Positions 50,095-59,167 of a stretch of 64,000 nt of DNA are shown piece by piece. The stretch is taken from positions 1 to 64,000 of the forward strand of contig JABLXU010000017.1 of the NCBI GenBank assembly GCA_013177805.1, read 5' to 3'. The stretch comes from Candidatus Omnitrophota bacterium. GTDB taxonomy: Bacteria > Hinthialibacterota > Hinthialibacteria > Hinthialibacterales > Hinthialibacteraceae. The position numbers were made by a program, and so were the translations under genes. The number at the start of each line of letters is the position of its first letter. Position 1 is the first letter of the stretch. The notes beneath the pieces are model-generated. The model saw only the letters and a program-made list of their open reading frames with translations. It made no database searches and was not told the DNA's origin.

Positions 50095-50962
50095 ACCTAT
50101 ATTGACCCGCCGGGATTTTGTTCGTGGCACTGTGGGCGCGGCGTTGGGCGCCTCCCTCTTCGGCGTCACCCCCCAATCCGCCCGGACCGCCGAAGCCCGC
50201 TCCAGCTCCGTGTGCGTGATCCGCGACGAAAAGGCCCTGGGGGAAGGCAACCAGGTCGACACCGCCGTCCTCCAGAACATGCTGGATGAATTGCTCCTGC
50301 AATTCACCGGCCAAACAACCCCCAAAGAAGCCTGGCTTTCTCTGGTCAAACCGGACGACACCGTGGGCCTGGTGGCCACACCACACCTCAATCCCACCCA
50401 CGCCGAACTGGTAGACCTCGTCAAGGCCGGCCTGATCGCCGCGGGCATTCCTGTGAATAACATCCGGGACGCCCAAGGCAAACCCGACCGCCCCGAGGCC
50501 TGCACCGCCCTGATCGCGCTCCCGGCCCTCAAAGCGCATTGGCTGACCGGCATTGGAACGGTGTTGAAGAATTACATCACCTTCTCCGGCAAGCCCAGCA
50601 ATTACCACGGCGAAAACAACGCCAAACTCGGCGAAATCTGGAATCTGCCCATCGTCAAGGGCAAAACCAAACTGGTGCTTGTCGACGCCCTCCGGCCCCT
50701 GTGCGACAAAGGCCCCCAACCCGACCCGCGCTATCTGTGGAACTACAACGGCCTGATCGCCGGAACCGATCCGGTGGCCGTCGAAACCATCGCCCTCAAG
50801 ATTATCGAGGAAAAACGTAAAACGTTCCCCGGCGGCCTGGGCCCCCTTTCGCCCCCGCCGCTCTGCGTGGAAGCGGCCGACAAGGTCTACAACCTGGGCA
50901 CCAGCAACATGGCGGAAATCAAAATCAAAACGTTCGGCTGGGAAAAAGACCTCTTGCTGTAA
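50081..50962 (+). CDS. Tat-exported DUF362-like protein without Fe-S cysteines
   Basis: A 293-residue protein with a twin-arginine signal (TRRDFVRGTVGAALGASLFG). The body resembles DUF362 proteins: LVKPDDTVGLVATPHLNPTH, LPALKAHWLTGIGTVLKNYI and GLIAGTDPVAVETIALKIIE are the family-like segments. DUF362 proteins often carry two CxxCxxC ferredoxin clusters; this one has only four scattered cysteines, so no cluster is expected. The start at 50081 was chosen as the first Met giving a normal Tat signal and overlapping the DUF6599 gene. A membrane-outside role is likely; activity unknown. Confidence 0.78.
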   Translation: MTAPKPILTRRDFVRGTVGAALGASLFGVTPQSARTAEARSSSVCVIRDEKALGEGNQVDTAVLQNMLDELLLQFTGQTTPKEAWLSLVKPDDTVGLVATPHLNPTHAELVDLVKAGLIAAGIPVNNIRDAQGKPDRPEACTALIALPALKAHWLTGIGTVLKNYITFSGKPSNYHGENNAKLGEIWNLPIVKGKTKLVLVDALRPLCDKGPQPDPRYLWNYNGLIAGTDPVAVETIALKIIEEKRKTFPGGLGPLSPPPLCVEAADKVYNLGTSNMAEIKIKTFGWEKDLLL

Positions 50963-51093
50963 GGGAGACTTTGCGCCGCGCGGGCGCCGGCCCACCCGGC
51001 CCAATGGCGGATATCATGGCCCGGGGACTGACCGTTTGGCCCCCACGCCCATTCCGTTTGGACCGGAATGAGAAGGAGGAAACGGCTTAACTC

Positions 51094-52032
51094 TTAACGC
51101 CGGGAATGATCCAGCAAATACTTCATGATCGCCTTCTGGCCATGAAGACGGTTCTCGGCCTGGTCGAAGACGATGGAGCGGGGGGATTCAAGGACGCTGT
51201 CGGTGATCTCCTCGCCGCGGTGAGCGGGCAGGCAGTGCATGATTTTGACGTGATCCGGCGCATGGCTTAAGAGTTCGTCGTTCACCTGATAGTCTTTGAA
51301 ATCGACGAGACGCTTAGCGGTTTCGGCTTCCTGGCCCATGCTGGTCCACACGTCCGTGTAGATGCCATCCGCCCCGGCGACGGCCTTGCGGGGGCACGGC
51401 TCGAATGTCACCAAACCGCCGATCTCCTCGGCCATGCGGCGGCCGCGGTCCACAAACCGCGCCTCGGGTTCGTAGCCGGGAGGCGTCGAAATCACCAAAT
51501 GCAATCCCACCAGCCCGGCGATCAGGATCAACGAATGGCACACGTTATTCCCGTCGCCGATGTAGGCCAGTTTGAATCCCCGCAGCGAATCCCGTCCCCG
51601 AACCTGGTCCCACAACGTGAACATATCCGAAACGGCTTGGCAGGGATGGCTCTCATCCGACAGGGCGTTGATCACCGGAATGGACGCGTATTCGGCCATT
51701 TCCAGAATGGTGGCTTGGCGGTACACCCGGGCGACAATGAGATCCACCCACCGGGACAAGTTCCGGGCGATGTCCTTGACCGGCTCGCGCTTGCCCAGGT
51801 TGATGTCCTGATTCGTCAGATACACCGCGAATCCGCCAAGCTGCTGAATCCCCGTCTCAAAGGTCACCTTGGTCCGCAGGGACTGTTTCTCATTGATCAT
51901 CGCCATGGTGCGGCCCTTGAGGCAGGACGTGTAGTTTTCGGGATGATCCTTCATGTCCGCGGCCAGGAGAAATATCTCCTGCATCTGGCGGGCGTCCAAA
52001 TCGGCGATGCTGCGCAGATCCATTTTTGTCAT
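51094..52032 (-). CDS. argF: ArgF, ornithine carbamoyltransferase
   Basis: A 312-residue transcarbamylase that makes citrulline from ornithine and carbamoyl phosphate. The phosphate-binding motif reads SLRTKVTFE where STRTR is usual. DESHPCQAVSDM (carbamoyl site), TDVWTSMGQE (SMG loop) and KIMHCLPAHRGEEIT (ornithine site, HCLPxHRG) identify ornithine rather than aspartate or N-acetylornithine as substrate. It is the last gene of an arg cluster in which argB and argD precede it, 47 bp downstream of argD. Confidence 0.95.
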   Translation of the reverse strand: MTKMDLRSIADLDARQMQEIFLLAADMKDHPENYTSCLKGRTMAMINEKQSLRTKVTFETGIQQLGGFAVYLTNQDINLGKREPVKDIARNLSRWVDLIVARVYRQATILEMAEYASIPVINALSDESHPCQAVSDMFTLWDQVRGRDSLRGFKLAYIGDGNNVCHSLILIAGLVGLHLVISTPPGYEPEARFVDRGRRMAEEIGGLVTFEPCPRKAVAGADGIYTDVWTSMGQEAETAKRLVDFKDYQVNDELLSHAPDHVKIMHCLPAHRGEEITDSVLESPRSIVFDQAENRLHGQKAIMKYLLDHSRR

Positions 52033-52079
52033 GACGTCACCTCCCGGGGTGTCCACCGCGGGTATGTTTGCTCCAAGAC

Positions 52080-53279
52080 TTAGCGGCGAGTGGTCAGGAA
52101 CTCATCCAGAACTTCGGCGGAGGCCAGGAGTTCATCCTCCTCCACGATCAAGGGGGGAAGGAAACGGAGCACTTCGGGACCGGCCGTACCGGCCAAAATC
52201 CCCCGCTCGCGCAAAAACGCCAACGCGTCGGCCGCCGGAAACGTCAGTTGCACGCCGAGCATGAGCCCCAGGCCCCGGACCTCCACAATGGCCTCATGCT
52301 TTCGCTGCAATGCGAGCAAGCGTTCCTTGAACCGCCCGCCCAAGGCCCGGCTGCGCTCGGGCAGCTTTTCGTCCACAATCGTCTGAAACGCCGCCACTCC
52401 CGCCGCGCAAGACAGGGGATTGCCCCCGAAAGTCGCCGCGTGCGTCCCCGCCACCAGGGATTGCGCCGGTTCCTCTTTCGCCAGCATGGCCCCGATGGGC
52501 ACGCCGCCCGCCAGGCTCTTGGCCAGAGTGATCACATCCGGCTCCACGCCGAATTCGTCGGCGGCAAAGAGATGCCCGCTCCGCCCCAGCCCGCATTGAA
52601 TTTCGTCGAACATCAACAGCAAACGATGCTGGTCGCACACCTCCCGGACACCGCGCAAATACTCCGGCCGGCACGGATGAATGCCGCCTTCGCCCTGCAC
52701 CGGCTCCAACAGCACGGCGCAGACCGTTTCGTCCACCGCCGCCTTCAAGGCTTCGAGGTCATTGATGGGCACATGCACGAACCGCTCCAGCATGGGCTCG
52801 AACCCTTTCTGGTACTTCGCCTGCCCCGTGGCCGAAAGCGAACCCATGGTGCGGCCGTGAAACGAATTCTGCAGCGCGATGATGGTGTGCCGCCCCGGGC
52901 CATGGTGATCATACGAATACCGGCGGGCCAACTTGATCGCCGCTTCCACCGCCTCGGTGCCGCTGTTGCAGAAGAACACCCGGTCCGCCGGGCTGTGCTC
53001 CACCAGCAACCCCGCCAGCTGCACTTGCGGCTCGATCAGATACAAATTGGATACATGCAGAAGCGTCTGCGCCTGTTTTTGGATCGCCGCCACCACCTTG
53101 GGATGGCAATGCCCCAGATTGTTGACGCCCAAACCGGAAAGCAGATCCAGGTACCGGCGGCCTTCCGAATCCCACACGTGGGCGCCTTGTCCGCGCACCA
53201 GCGCCAGATTCCGGGCGCCGTAATTTTGCATTAGCACGTTCTCCGCCTGCGACTGGAGGGTCTCTGCAAGGGTGACCAT
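52080..53279 (-). CDS. argD: ArgD, acetylornithine aminotransferase
   Basis: A 399-residue class-III PLP aminotransferase. RYLDLLSGLGVNNLGHCHPK, FFCNSGTEAVEAAIKLARRY (PLP phosphate), LLLMFDEIQCGLGRSGHLFA and TLAKSLAGGVPIGAML (Schiff-base lysine) are in the standard order. It interconverts N-acetylornithine and N-acetylglutamate semialdehyde. The ATG at 53279 follows a purine-rich leader. It lies between argB (25 bp) and argF (47 bp). Confidence 0.95.
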   Translation of the reverse strand: MVTLAETLQSQAENVLMQNYGARNLALVRGQGAHVWDSEGRRYLDLLSGLGVNNLGHCHPKVVAAIQKQAQTLLHVSNLYLIEPQVQLAGLLVEHSPADRVFFCNSGTEAVEAAIKLARRYSYDHHGPGRHTIIALQNSFHGRTMGSLSATGQAKYQKGFEPMLERFVHVPINDLEALKAAVDETVCAVLLEPVQGEGGIHPCRPEYLRGVREVCDQHRLLLMFDEIQCGLGRSGHLFAADEFGVEPDVITLAKSLAGGVPIGAMLAKEEPAQSLVAGTHAATFGGNPLSCAAGVAAFQTIVDEKLPERSRALGGRFKERLLALQRKHEAIVEVRGLGLMLGVQLTFPAADALAFLRERGILAGTAGPEVLRFLPPLIVEEDELLASAEVLDEFLTTRR

Positions 53280-53304
53280 ATTCTTAATTCCTTGATTCAA
53301 AAAA

Positions 53305-54192
53305 TCAGACGTCCGGAAACACCTGGGTTCCCACGCCTGTGTCGGTAAACAATTCCAGAAGCACGGAATGCGGCACACGCCCGTCGATGATGTGGGCCTT
53401 TTTCACGCCACCCCCCAATGCGCGCAGGCAGGCCTTCAACTTGGGGATCATCCCGCCCGCCGCCTTCCCGGTGGCGATCAATTGATCCGCCTCCCCCGCT
53501 GAAAGGGAGGGGATCATCGAATCCGGATCGTCTTTGTCGCGAAGCACCCCGGGTATGTCCGAAAGCAAGATCAGCCGCTCGGCCTTCAGCGCCCGCGCGA
53601 CCTCCCCGGCGATGGTGTCGGCGTTGATGTTGTAGGCGTTCCCGTCCGGCCCCACGCCCACCGGCGAGATCACGGGAATAAAACCGGCTTCCTCCAGGGT
53701 GTTCAATACCTTGGGATTGATGGCCTCCACCTCGCCCACGAATCCGATGTCAATCTCGTGCGCGGGATCGGAAAGGCTGTGATGCACCAGCTTCCGGGCG
53801 CGGATCAGGTTGGCGTCCTTGCCTGACAAATTGACCGCCCGGCCGCCTTCCAGGTTGATGCGGGCCACGATGTCCTTGCCCACGTACCCGGTCAGCACCA
53901 TCTCGGCGATGTCAATGGCTTCTTTGTCGGTCACCCGCAATCCGTCCACGAACTTCGTGGCCATGCCCAGCCGTCTCATCAACCCGGATACCTGCGGGCC
54001 GCCGCCGTGGACCACTATCGGCCGCATGCCCACATAATCCAACAACACGATGTCACGGCAGAACTCCTGGTTCAAGGCGTCGTTGACCATGGCGGCCCCG
54101 CCGTATTTGATCACGATGGTCTTTTGGTGGAACTTCCGGATATAAGGAAGGGCTTCGATCAAATGGCGCGAAAACAATTCGCGGTCTTCCAT
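53305..54192 (-). CDS. argB: ArgB, acetylglutamate kinase
   Basis: A 295-residue amino-acid kinase that phosphorylates N-acetylglutamate, the second step of arginine synthesis. TIVIKYGGAAMVNDAL (nucleotide loop), IVVHGGGPQVSGLMRRLG (substrate), VTDKEAIDIAEMVLTGYVGK and YNINADTIAGEVARALKAER are characteristic, and GMIPKLKACLRALGGGV closes the site. The length is normal. It starts 13 bp after the hisG stop and is followed by argD. Confidence 0.96.
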   Translation of the reverse strand: MEDRELFSRHLIEALPYIRKFHQKTIVIKYGGAAMVNDALNQEFCRDIVLLDYVGMRPIVVHGGGPQVSGLMRRLGMATKFVDGLRVTDKEAIDIAEMVLTGYVGKDIVARINLEGGRAVNLSGKDANLIRARKLVHHSLSDPAHEIDIGFVGEVEAINPKVLNTLEEAGFIPVISPVGVGPDGNAYNINADTIAGEVARALKAERLILLSDIPGVLRDKDDPDSMIPSLSAGEADQLIATGKAAGGMIPKLKACLRALGGGVKKAHIIDGRVPHSVLLELFTDTGVGTQVFPDV

Positions 54193-54205
54193 GGCGGCTT
54201 GCCCC

Positions 54206-55087
54206 TCAGTAGATGACTTTGTTGAGTGGATACTCGATAATTCCCTCCGCCCCGGCGCGCTTGAGATCGGGAATGATCTCCCGCACGACTTTCTCGTCCA
54301 CGATGATTTCCAGGGCGCGCCAGCCTTCCTGATGCAGATGCGACACGGTGGGATTGGTGATGCCCGCCGGCAAAATCCGCAAGACCTCCTCCAGCCGGGC
54401 CAAGGGCACGTTCATCTTGAGCCCCACCTTGTCCCCCGCGGTGATGGCCGCCTGCAATAGCATGAAAATCCGTTCCAATTTGTCCCGTTTCCAAGCGTCG
54501 CTCCATGCGGCGTGATTGCATATCAACTTGGTTTGCGACTCGAACAAGGTCTCCACGATGCGCAGGTTGTTGGCCCGCAGCGAAGATCCGGTCTCGGTGA
54601 CATCCACGATCGCGTCCACCAGGTGCGGCACCTTCACCTCCGTGGCCCCCCACGAGAACTCCACCTCCGCCTCCACGCCATGCTCCCGCAAGTAACGCCG
54701 GGTGGCGTTGACCAGCTCGGTGGCGATGCGCTTGCCCTGCAGATCCCCGATCCCTTGGATGGGCGATTTCTCCGGCACCGCCAACACCCAGCGCACGGGC
54801 TGGGATGTCGCTTTCGAGTATCGGAGGGTGCCCACCTCGTGCACGTCCGACTCGTTCTCCAAAATCCAATCGTGCCCCGTAATCCCGCCATCGAGCACCC
54901 CGCCCTCCACGTACCGGGAGATCTCCTGCGCCCGGAGCAAAACGACGGACAAGTCCGGATCATCAATGGAGGGGTAGTAGGACCGTTCGCGGACCGCGAG
55001 CGTGTATCCGGCTTTCCGGAACAATTCAAACGTGGCTTGCTGCAAGCTACCCTTCGGCAGCCCCAACTTGAGAATCTTCGGAGACAT
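54206..55087 (-). CDS. hisG: HisG, ATP phosphoribosyltransferase (long form)
   Basis: A 293-residue enzyme that starts histidine synthesis from ATP and [24 protein letters not shown] is the usual N-terminus, [15 protein letters not shown] and [20 protein letters not shown] follow, and the PRPP-binding segment is within the latter. The length and a C-terminal ACT-like regulatory domain (about 215-293, ending [20 protein letters not shown]) mark the long form, inhibited by histidine. The 5' end overlaps the transpeptidase gene by 41 nt. It lies alone among arg genes without other his genes. Confidence 0.94.
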   Translation of the reverse strand: MSPKILKLGLPKGSLQQATFELFRKAGYTLAVRERSYYPSIDDPDLSVVLLRAQEISRYVEGGVLDGGITGHDWILENESDVHEVGTLRYSKATSQPVRWVLAVPEKSPIQGIGDLQGKRIATELVNATRRYLREHGVEAEVEFSWGATEVKVPHLVDAIVDVTETGSSLRANNLRIVETLFESQTKLICNHAAWSDAWKRDKLERIFMLLQAAITAGDKVGLKMNVPLARLEEVLRILPAGITNPTVSHLHQEGWRALEIIVDEKVVREIIPDLKRAGAEGIIEYPLNKVIY

Positions 55088-56231
55088 GGGTCGGAAACGG
55101 CTCCGTTCCTTCTATAATCGTGACGCGCGTGCCATACGTGACCAACTTGTACAGCTCTTCGACATCCGCGTTGTGCATCCGGATACACCCCGCGCTTTTC
55201 GGTTTCCCGATGGTGTCAGGCGCGTTGGTCCCGTGAATCCCCAAACTGCTGCCGATGCCCATCCACCGGGATCCGAGCGCGTTGTCGGGATGGCCGGCGG
55301 GCAGGATGCCGCCTTCGGGCCGGTACCATGTGGGATTGACTTCCTTGTTGATGATCTTGTATTCGCCGGGGGGAGTCTTGTAACTCAACTCTCCCACGCC
55401 GACGGGATACCACTTGATGAACTTGCCGCTGGCGGTGAGCAAGTCCAACCGGCAGCGCAATTTGTTCACCACGATCCAAAACGGCTCCTTCGGTACCTTG
55501 ATCCGCCGTCCGGGCCGCAGGCTGTTGGCGTTGACCTTGTTCGCTTCGGTGATGAACCAAGCGGTGGTTTTGAACTTCTGGCCGATGGAAACAGCCGCGT
55601 CGCCTTTCTCGATGGTGTACAACTCGGTGAAATCACACAGCGCCGGCGACCAAAGCATCGCGGTGTTGATTTTCGATAACTGATCCTTGGCCTCGGCCAC
55701 GGTCTCAAAATCCGTCACCGACTGGATGATCTGATAATACATCTCCCGGGCTTGGGCGATGTTGTTTTCCAGCTCATACGTGCGGGCAATGCCCACCCGC
55801 GCTTTGCCCTGTACCAACCGATTGCCTTGCTTGGCGATTTTCTCGTAGGTCTCCCGCGCCTGGGCCGGGCTGTTCTTCTCCAACGACCGGGCCAGTTTCA
55901 ACTGCGCTTCCAACGCGTAAGGACTCCGGGGAAACTCCTGGGCCAGCCGGATCCATACGTCTTTGGCTTCCTCATGCCCGGCCCCTTCATACGCTTCCGC
56001 CAACCAGTAGAGGGCGGCGTCGGCCTGACTGAACCGCCTCCCGTATTGCACCACGGGAAGCAATTGCTTGATGGCGCGCCCGTAATCCTGCGACTCCACC
56101 AGCGCCTTGGCCATGTTGAACCGGTCCAGGTTTTCCTGGTCGGCTTTCCGGTGCTGAAAGAGAAAATACGCGCCCCCCAAAGCGCCCGCCAGCAAAACGA
56201 TCAGCAGAACAATGACCAGGTTCCGTGTCAT
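55047..56231 (-). CDS. L,D-transpeptidase with TPR-like repeats and LysM
   Basis: A 394-residue cell-wall enzyme. One N-terminal membrane helix ([20 protein letters not shown]), TPR-like helices (about 35-190), a LysM domain (204-247: [20 protein letters not shown]) and a YkuD catalytic domain (252-375). The active site is IHGTN...SAGCIRMHN with Cys349 as the nucleophile and His333. Such enzymes link 3-3 cross-bridges or anchor proteins to peptidoglycan. The start at 56231 opens the anchor helix; codons upstream are not conserved. It overlaps hisG by 41 nt and follows secDF. Confidence 0.9.
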   Translation of the reverse strand: MTRNLVIVLLIVLLAGALGGAYFLFQHRKADQENLDRFNMAKALVESQDYGRAIKQLLPVVQYGRRFSQADAALYWLAEAYEGAGHEEAKDVWIRLAQEFPRSPYALEAQLKLARSLEKNSPAQARETYEKIAKQGNRLVQGKARVGIARTYELENNIAQAREMYYQIIQSVTDFETVAEAKDQLSKINTAMLWSPALCDFTELYTIEKGDAAVSIGQKFKTTAWFITEANKVNANSLRPGRRIKVPKEPFWIVVNKLRCRLDLLTASGKFIKWYPVGVGELSYKTPPGEYKIINKEVNPTWYRPEGGILPAGHPDNALGSRWMGIGSSLGIHGTNAPDTIGKPKSAGCIRMHNADVEELYKLVTYGTRVTIIEGTEPFPTHVSEDSQVGAAEG

Positions 56232-56405
56232 GTCGATCTCCTTCTCTTCCGCCGTCCGCTTGGCGCGGGATCCCGGTGGCGGCGGGCAGCCCTCCATGGC
56301 GGGAAAAGGCCTTGAACTGGCTCCGGTTGGGAACAATCCACATCCCGCCCCCCAACCGCGGACCGGTTCGGCGGGATTGGGCCGGACCAGCCGGGTTCTC
56401 CCGGC

Positions 56406-59054
56406 TCAGGAGACCAGGGCGGGTTGCGGTTCCCGTTGCCGCTTCCGGGCGGGAACTTCGGCCACGGGTTCCGACGGCCCCAACATCAACAACACAGGGC
56501 TGGCCACGAAAATGGAAGAATACGTCCCGATGACCGTCCCCACCAACAGAACAAACGCGAAATCGTGGATCACCGGCCCGCCAAACAAAAACAACGCGAT
56601 CAACACCATCAAGGTGCTCCCGCCCGTGATGATCGTCCGGGACAGGGTTTGATTGATGCTGGTGTTCACGGTCTCCTTGAAATTCAAGACCGCCGACGTG
56701 TAGTTTTCCCGCACCCGGTCGAACACCACGATGGTGTCGTTGATCGAATACCCGAGAACGGTCAACAACGCCGCCACAATGGGGAGATTGAACTCCGTTC
56801 CGGAAAACGCGATCAAGCCCAAGGTGAAAAACAGGTCGTGGAACAACGCGATGACCGCGGCCAAAGCAAAACGGAACTCGAACCGGATCGTGATATAAAT
56901 CAAAATCCCGATACTCGAGAATATCAAACAATTTATGCCTTTGAACAATAATTCGCTTCCTACTTTCGCCCCGACACTTTCGGACGAAATCACCGTGAAC
57001 GGATTGCTGGCAATCGCTTGTTGAATCATCCCGGCCAGGGCCTCCGGCGATTCCACCACCCCGGCCCGCACCCGGATTAACATTTGGTTTTCTTCGCCCA
57101 GAACCTGCTGGATGGTGGCGTCGGTGATCCCTTGCCGATTCAAACCGTCCCGGACTTCCTGCACATTGATGGGCTTTTCGAACTTCACCAAAACTTCATC
57201 GCCGCCGGCGAAATCGATCCCTTGCAAATGGCCCCAGTTGAAGATCAGCAACAACATCCCCGCCACGCCAATCGCCCACGTCAACGTCATCATGGCCTTG
57301 GCGTTGTGGAAAAAGTCGTAATTGGCGTTCTGGAAAAGACGCATGGTGCCTAAGGACAATTCCTTGACCCCCCGCGACACAATGTAATCCTGAATCACGC
57401 GGCACACAAATACCGCCGTGAACATCGAGATCAATATCCCGAGCGAAAGCGTCACGGCGAAACCCTTGATCGGCCCGGTCCCGAATTGGAACAGCACCAG
57501 CGCGGTGATCAAGGTAGTCAGGTTGGAGTCAAAAATGGTCATGAACGCCCGGCTGTAGCCTTTGTCCAGCACGAGTTGCAACGTCTTGGACCGTTTGTTC
57601 CGCATTTCCTCGCGCAACCGTTCAAAAATCAAAACGTTGGCGTCCGTCGCCATCCCCACCGTCAAAAAGATCCCCGCGATGCCCGGCAGCGTCAGGGTGG
57701 CCTTGAACATCGCCATCCCGGCCAGCAGGTAAAAAATGTTCAACAGAACGGCGAAATCGGCAATCAAACCGGATCCCGCGTAATACAACGCCATGAATCC
57801 CAACGCGCAGAGCGCGCCGATGAAACCGCTGACTAACCCATACCGGATGGAGTCTTGCCCCAGCGAAGGTCCCACCACCCGGCTTTGCGCCACTTCCATG
57901 GGAGCGGGCAACGCGCCGGCCCGCAGCACCACCGCGATCTGTTTGGCCTCTTCGTAACTGTCAATGCCGGTGATGCTGGCCTTGTCCGACCGGATGCGGT
58001 CCACAATCCGCGGCGCGGAATAGACCTGATCGTTCATCACGATGGCCATGTGTTCTCCCACGTTCTGGCCGGTGACCCGCGTGAAGATTTCCTCCCCTTT
58101 GGAATTGAAATCCAACATGACCTCCGGCCGGTTCGACATGGGATCAAAATACACCCACGCGCTCTCCAGCAAATCCCCGGTCAATTCCGCCCGGGACCGC
58201 AGCAAATAGAGATATTTGTGCGGATAATTGATCCACTGGTTGGCGGGCTGCTCGCCGCCCCATTTGAACGTGTATTCCCGGGGAATCAGGCTTTGCACCA
58301 CGGGCCGCTTGAGAATCTGATCCACCAGGCGCACGTTGTCCGGCGACTCGGCGGCCACCGCCGCGACGTAGGGATCCGCGTCCGGCACGAGCGACCGGAA
58401 ATCCTCCGGGACCGTATTGTCAATATCGGCGATCAGAGTCCCCAATTCCGTCCGGGGCGCCACGATATGAAAACTCAACTCCGCGTCCGCCTTGACCAGC
58501 TCCGCCACCTGGTCGGGATTGTTGAACCCGGGCATTTCTAAAACCACCCGCCAGGGCGGTTGCTTCACCAGAGCGACTTCCGACACCCCGAAGGCATCCA
58601 CGCGGTTCTCAATCACCGCCATCGCCCCGTCCAGCACCATCTCCTTGGCGTAATTGATTTCTTCTTCCGACTTGTTCTGTTCCCGCAACTTCTGGAGAAA
58701 CTTTTCCTGGTTCACTTCCAAGGCCAGATGCACGCCGCCTTGCAAGTCCAATCCCAGGCGGATGGCATCATCCCGCAAGCCGCGGAAACGCCGCGTCTCC
58801 TCCCGGATCTGTTCGATGATGGCGGCCGCCTCGGTTTTGGCCTTTTCGATCTCCGCGGGATCCGCGTCCCGCTTGTCAATCACCGCCTGGAGGCTTTCCA
58901 ACTTCGCTTCCAACTCCTCGATCTTGGGGGACTTGAGCGTATTGCGGGCCACCGGATCGTAGGAATAGAATTCCAGCGTCGGCATCAACATCCAGAGTGA
59001 CAAAAGGAGTGTGAAAACGATGAAGACAACTTTCCAAACTGGCAACTTCTGCAT
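56406..59054 (-). CDS. secDF: SecDF, fused SecD-SecF translocase accessory protein
   Basis: An 882-residue membrane protein. It uses the proton gradient to pull secreted proteins out of the Sec channel. The SecD half (about 1-500) starts with a helix near residues 10-30, then the long P1 loop with LGLDLQGGVHLALEVNQEKF and SGNxG-type membrane motifs (LTLPGIAGIFLTVGMATDAN). The SecF half (about 540-880) has GIDFAGGDEVLVKFEKPINV and VLGYSINDTIVVFDRVREN. A single fused polypeptide replaces separate secD and secF. ATG 59054 follows AAGGAG; a TTGACA-17-TACATT promoter lies upstream. Confidence 0.95.
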   Translation of the reverse strand: MQKLPVWKVVFIVFTLLLSLWMLMPTLEFYSYDPVARNTLKSPKIEELEAKLESLQAVIDKRDADPAEIEKAKTEAAAIIEQIREETRRFRGLRDDAIRLGLDLQGGVHLALEVNQEKFLQKLREQNKSEEEINYAKEMVLDGAMAVIENRVDAFGVSEVALVKQPPWRVVLEMPGFNNPDQVAELVKADAELSFHIVAPRTELGTLIADIDNTVPEDFRSLVPDADPYVAAVAAESPDNVRLVDQILKRPVVQSLIPREYTFKWGGEQPANQWINYPHKYLYLLRSRAELTGDLLESAWVYFDPMSNRPEVMLDFNSKGEEIFTRVTGQNVGEHMAIVMNDQVYSAPRIVDRIRSDKASITGIDSYEEAKQIAVVLRAGALPAPMEVAQSRVVGPSLGQDSIRYGLVSGFIGALCALGFMALYYAGSGLIADFAVLLNIFYLLAGMAMFKATLTLPGIAGIFLTVGMATDANVLIFERLREEMRNKRSKTLQLVLDKGYSRAFMTIFDSNLTTLITALVLFQFGTGPIKGFAVTLSLGILISMFTAVFVCRVIQDYIVSRGVKELSLGTMRLFQNANYDFFHNAKAMMTLTWAIGVAGMLLLIFNWGHLQGIDFAGGDEVLVKFEKPINVQEVRDGLNRQGITDATIQQVLGEENQMLIRVRAGVVESPEALAGMIQQAIASNPFTVISSESVGAKVGSELLFKGINCLIFSSIGILIYITIRFEFRFALAAVIALFHDLFFTLGLIAFSGTEFNLPIVAALLTVLGYSINDTIVVFDRVRENYTSAVLNFKETVNTSINQTLSRTIITGGSTLMVLIALFLFGGPVIHDFAFVLLVGTVIGTYSSIFVASPVLLMLGPSEPVAEVPARKRQREPQPALVS

Positions 59055-59137
59055 AATGGGAATACACTCCTTCGGGAGCCTTGAGAGAAGAGTTGTTTGC
59101 GTCCGAGGCATCGGAACGAAGAGCCACGAAAAAATAA

Positions 59138-59166
59138 AATGTACATTCGGAACCAGGGACTGTCAA
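59138..59166 (-). promoter_or_regulatory. Housekeeping-type promoter of secDF
   Basis: On the minus strand TTGACA (59161-59166, perfect) and TACATT (59138-59143, four of six) are 17 bp apart. It lies about 85 bp before the secDF start and overlaps the start region of the divergent membrane-protein gene. Confidence 0.65.
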
Positions 59167-59167
59167 C

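Noticed and set aside
51890..51910. ArgF SLRT instead of STRT as a sign of a different transcarbamylase
   Set aside because: The HPCQ, SMG and HCLP motifs are all those of ornithine carbamoyltransferase, and argB/argD are adjacent, so it is kept as argF.
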